Under the pieces are notes generated by a model that was given only the letters and a program-made list of their open reading frames with translations, did no database searches and was not told where the DNA came from. A DNA stretch of 17,249 bases from Ruminococcaceae bacterium UBA1448. GTDB lineage: Bacteria; Bacillota; Clostridia; Oscillospirales; Ruminococcaceae. Position numbers and translations under genes: made by a program. The stretch spans positions 1 through 17,249 of the forward strand of contig DCTE01000139.1 of NCBI GenBank assembly GCA_002329405.1, in the 5' to 3' direction. Shown in pieces: positions 15,052 to 17,249 of the stretch. How positions within the stretch are numbered: position 1 is the stretch's first letter; each line of letters starts with the position of its first letter.

Positions 15052-15972
15052 TTATGGAATCATGTTCCCAGCGGCCGCATACAATCCAAACCATTCCTTA
15101 CGGGTAAGCGGTATTTCCGAACCGTCACAGCCTTCCTTAAAATGCTGCGGGTTGGTCGTTCCGAGAATAACCTGAATATTGGAAGGTACCCTTGTCAGCC
15201 AGGCTACTGCTATGGCAGTATTGGACACACCATACTTTTCAGCCAGGCAGTTTATTTCCTGATTGAGTTTACCATATCTCTCGTGATCATGAAAGAACGG
15301 ACCTTCAAAATATCCTTTTTGGAAAGGCGACCATGCCTGAAGGGTAATCTCTTTCAGGCGGCTGTACTCGTATATGCTGCCTGTACGGTCGATGCTTTGA
15401 TCAATATGCATATTGACCGCGAGGCCGCTGTCAAATACCGGCGTATGTACAACGCTCATCTGAAGCTGGTTAACAATCAGTTTATGGCCAACGTATTTTT
15501 GCAGCAGTTCCATCTGCATTGGGTTCTGATTGGAGACGCCAAAATACCGGACCTTTCCGCAAGAATACAAATGATCAAAAGCCTCAGCCACCTCTTCCGG
15601 TTCCATCAAAGGATCAGGGCGATGGAGCAGCAGGATGTCAAGATAATCCGTTTTGAGTCTTTTCAGAATCTGGTCAACCGAATGCAGGATATAATCTTCT
15701 GAAAAATCAAAATATCCGTCCCGGATAGCGCATTTGCTCTGGAGAACGATTTTTTCTCTGATACCCGGATTCATACCAATCGCTTCCGCGAAAAGCTCCT
15801 CGCAATTTCCTCCTCCATAAATATCCGCATGGTCAAACATATTTACCCCCTGTTCCATTGCCGTACCGATTAGTTTTTGGGCATCAACAGGAGAAAGGCT
15901 GTTCAGGCGCATACAGCCCATGATGATATTGGATACATGAAGATCAGTCTGTGCAATCTCAAGATATTTCAT
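15052..15972 (-). CDS. Aldo/keto reductase, YdhF-like
   Basis: The 306-residue protein is a full-length NADPH-type aldo/keto reductase, an (alpha/beta)8 barrel that reduces carbonyl groups of sugars or other metabolites in the cytoplasm. The catalytic tetrad is complete: Asp47 and Tyr52 in FDHADIYGGG, Lys80 in VLQSKC and His117 in LLLHRPDPL. The phrases YFGVSNQNPMQMELLQ and VILGTTNPQHF match the YdhF/oxidoreductase branch, and the end RAAGN-like YAAAGNMIP is the normal family terminus. ATG at 15972 follows AGGAAGG by 6 nt. It lies 39 nt after the UroD-family gene and before the strong terminator, so the two form one operon. Substrate unknown. Confidence 0.93.
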   Translation of the reverse strand: MKYLEIAQTDLHVSNIIMGCMRLNSLSPVDAQKLIGTAMEQGVNMFDHADIYGGGNCEELFAEAIGMNPGIREKIVLQSKCAIRDGYFDFSEDYILHSVDQILKRLKTDYLDILLLHRPDPLMEPEEVAEAFDHLYSCGKVRYFGVSNQNPMQMELLQKYVGHKLIVNQLQMSVVHTPVFDSGLAVNMHIDQSIDRTGSIYEYSRLKEITLQAWSPFQKGYFEGPFFHDHERYGKLNQEINCLAEKYGVSNTAIAVAWLTRVPSNIQVILGTTNPQHFKEGCDGSEIPLTRKEWFGLYAAAGNMIP

Positions 15973-16011
15973 ATGTTACCTTCCTTATCTGACTTTACAA
16001 ATCAAGCATTT

Positions 16012-16968
16012 TTATTCTTTAGCGGCGTTAACAGCAGTCTGTAGTCTGCGGATATCAATCCTGTCTGGAACTGTGCAGTCTGCGCCCAACATAAACCCTT
16101 TCCGTCCGAAATCCCTGATCAATCTACGGCTCTCCTCTGCGATTTCCTCCAGTGTACCCTCTGTCAGCAGACCGTGGTTATCCAATCCGCCAAGAATCGG
16201 TGCATGGAACAGCTTTCTGCCGTCTTCCAGCGAAACACCTGTACGATGGACGTCCCAATTAAACAGATCGCCCGGATAACCGACGTAGCGTTCTGGACTG
16301 GAACGGAACCCGTGTTCCATCTCTCCGCAAATATGCACAATATTATAACCGCCCGCTTCATGTACCGCATCCAGCACCTGAAGATCGAAAGGTTTGACCA
16401 GCCGCTCCCATACTGCCCTTTCAAACCGCTGCGGTTCACTGAACTGACCGGAATAATAGATGCCGGAAGCCCCGGCTGCAATATATCCTTTACCCCAGTC
16501 TGCAAGGATATCCGCCAATACCTTGATCCCTTCGAGTACCGAATCAGGGTCCTCTGCACAATGCTTCATAAAGGTTGCGTCGTCACTGCCGCCAAAACAA
16601 TAGGTAAAAGATGCAATTTTAAACGGGCTCCACATGGTGGGGAACAGCATGACTTCACCATTTGTTTTTTCATTGACCAGACGAATGACCTGTTCCATCT
16701 TCTGGTACTGGTAACAATCTCTGCCAGGCAGGGAAATATTACGCCAGTCAGAGGGCCTGGTGATTTTCAGGTGAGAAGTCACCATGCTGCCAAACGAGTC
16801 ATCCATGATCTTGATAATATCGTTATCCAATTCATGATAGAGTTTGACATGCGCATCAGCTGTCTCCTCGGCGGTCAGCGTTGAAGGATAATGAAACCAA
16901 AATCCTGCGGGCGTATAATCCGGCTCCTGATTGGAAAATACAGACTGCATCCGTTCAATCTTATTCAT
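16012..16968 (-). CDS. Uroporphyrinogen decarboxylase-family (UroD/MtaA) protein, likely zinc-dependent methyltransferase-like
   Basis: The 318-residue protein begins MNKIERMQSVFSNQEPDYTPAGFW, the usual opening of UroD-superfamily members in anaerobes. It lacks the arginine-containing N-terminal signature of genuine heme-pathway UroD. Instead it has His212-x-Cys214 in VHICGEMEHG and Cys298 in LGADCTVPD. That H-x-C...C set is the zinc site of the corrinoid:thiol methyltransferases MtaA/MtbA, so methyl transfer is more likely than decarboxylation. GGLDNHGLL is another family block. ATG at 16968 follows GGAGG by 7 nt, directly downstream of a strong promoter; a longer in-frame reading to 17025 would start within the promoter and is rejected. 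It shares an operon with the aldo/keto reductase. No corrinoid protein is in the window, so the methyl donor and acceptor are unknown. Confidence 0.87.
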   Translation of the reverse strand: MNKIERMQSVFSNQEPDYTPAGFWFHYPSTLTAEETADAHVKLYHELDNDIIKIMDDSFGSMVTSHLKITRPSDWRNISLPGRDCYQYQKMEQVIRLVNEKTNGEVMLFPTMWSPFKIASFTYCFGGSDDATFMKHCAEDPDSVLEGIKVLADILADWGKGYIAAGASGIYYSGQFSEPQRFERAVWERLVKPFDLQVLDAVHEAGGYNIVHICGEMEHGFRSSPERYVGYPGDLFNWDVHRTGVSLEDGRKLFHAPILGGLDNHGLLTEGTLEEIAEESRRLIRDFGRKGFMLGADCTVPDRIDIRRLQTAVNAAKE

Positions 16969-16996
16969 AACAAAACCTCCTGTATGGGTATATAAA

Positions 16997-17025
16997 ATTA
17001 TAACACCTTTTAACCGATTGTACAA
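16997..17025 (-). promoter_or_regulatory. Sigma-A-type promoter of the UroD-reductase unit
   Basis: On the minus strand TTGTAC (17020-17025), a 17-nt spacer and a perfect TATAAT (16997-17002) form a strong promoter, giving a leader of about 20 nt before the GGAGG site. A 10-bp palindrome ATTGTACAAT (17017-17026) covers the -35 box and could be an operator. Confidence 0.82.
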
Positions 17026-17202
17026 TTATTTCACAGCAGACACCCCATCTAAAAGTATCTGTAACCGAACTGTGTATACGCAATAGAACTGTTGATTGCT
17101 TTTTTCCCGAACACAGGAAAGCGCAGTCCAGACAATCCCGTCGAATTGTCGTTCACTACCGTTCCCGTTCGAATCCCTCTCTAAAATAACTAAAACAACA
17201 AA
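17026..17202. other. Region without a supported gene upstream of the UroD-reductase promoter
   Basis: No gene is supported here. The minus strand can be read open for 68 codons (17026-17232), but that reading begins inside the terminator hairpin and ends in the promoter. The segment contains GGGATTCGAAC (around 17166-17176 on the minus strand), like a tRNA T-loop, and a dyad GACAAT/ATTGTC (17131-17136 with 17145-17150). Neither the T-stem nor an acceptor partner can be formed, so no tRNA is called. Confidence 0.5.
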
Positions 17203-17234
17203 AAGTGGTATCACATCGAAACGTGATACCACTT
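17203..17234 (-). terminator. Intrinsic terminator of a gene beyond the right edge
   Basis: A perfect 12-bp stem (AAGTGGTATCAC, 17203-17214 with 17223-17234) has an 8-nt loop. On the minus strand it is followed by TTTGTTGTTTTAG, a U-rich tail. It should terminate a minus-strand transcript that starts outside the window. Confidence 0.8.
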
Positions 17235-17249
17235 CTTTGGCGGAGAAGG

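Noticed and set aside
17160..17190. Possible tRNA 3' half (TTCGAAT and TTCGAAC words)
   Set aside because: The bases flanking the loop cannot form the 5-bp T-stem on either strand, and no acceptor, anticodon or D-arm was found.
17026..17232. 68-codon minus-strand reading at the right edge
   Set aside because: It starts within the terminator hairpin, has no ribosome-binding site and ends at the promoter of the next gene.
1..17249. CRISPR array, insertion sequence, integrase site or prophage
   Set aside because: No regularly spaced repeats, transposase or integrase motifs, or flanking direct repeats were seen on either strand.

Overview
The window looks like chromosomal DNA from an anaerobic gut-type clostridium (Bacillota, probably Oscillospiraceae-like). 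This rests on inference: the GC content is moderate, Shine-Dalgarno sites are strong (AGGAGG type), promoters are sigma-A-like, and the window carries a YesM/YesN two-component pair, LplB/LplC-type permeases without an ATPase, and lipoprotein binding proteins. No marker gene fixes the species. All eleven supported genes lie on the minus strand, so transcription runs from high to low coordinates.

Reading in the direction of transcription, the right edge (17026-17249) holds a strong hairpin terminator for a gene outside the window and no convincing gene. A near-consensus promoter (16997-17025) then drives a two-gene unit: a UroD/MtaA-family protein with a putative zinc-binding H-x-C...C set (16012-16968) and a YdhF-like aldo/keto reductase (15052-15972). 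That unit ends at a 17-bp perfect hairpin with a T-run, followed by a second hairpin.

The centre is a carbohydrate-uptake locus: an acidic secreted lipoprotein of unknown function (13507-14679), a large lipoprotein solute-binding protein (11687-13462), two LplB/LplC-type ABC permeases (10601-11551, 9676-10587) and a cytoplasmic tannase/feruloyl-esterase-like alpha/beta hydrolase (7457-9535). Hairpins sit between binding protein and permeases, and between permeases and hydrolase. No ATPase is encoded, so a shared MsmK-type ATPase elsewhere is the likely energy source.

A terminator-like hairpin follows the hydrolase, and its distal arm also supplies the -35 box of the next promoter. That promoter drives a tight three-gene unit with 4-nt gaps: a YesM-type histidine kinase (5678-7363, GTG start), a YesN/AraC-type response regulator (4900-5673) and a second, permease-less lipoprotein binding protein with a DUF3502-like C-terminus (3408-4895). 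A cytoplasmic GH3 beta-glycosidase (845-3250) follows. The working model is import of an oligosaccharide or ester-decorated glycoside, intracellular cleavage by the hydrolase and the GH3 enzyme, and control by a two-component system whose sensor may be assisted by the orphan binding protein.

The left edge (1-597) is the N-terminal 199 residues of a polytopic membrane protein with its own consensus promoter; its end lies outside the window. The most interesting points are the possible binding-protein-assisted sensor unit and the unusual intracellular tannase-like hydrolase. No CRISPR array, transposase, rRNA or convincing tRNA was seen.
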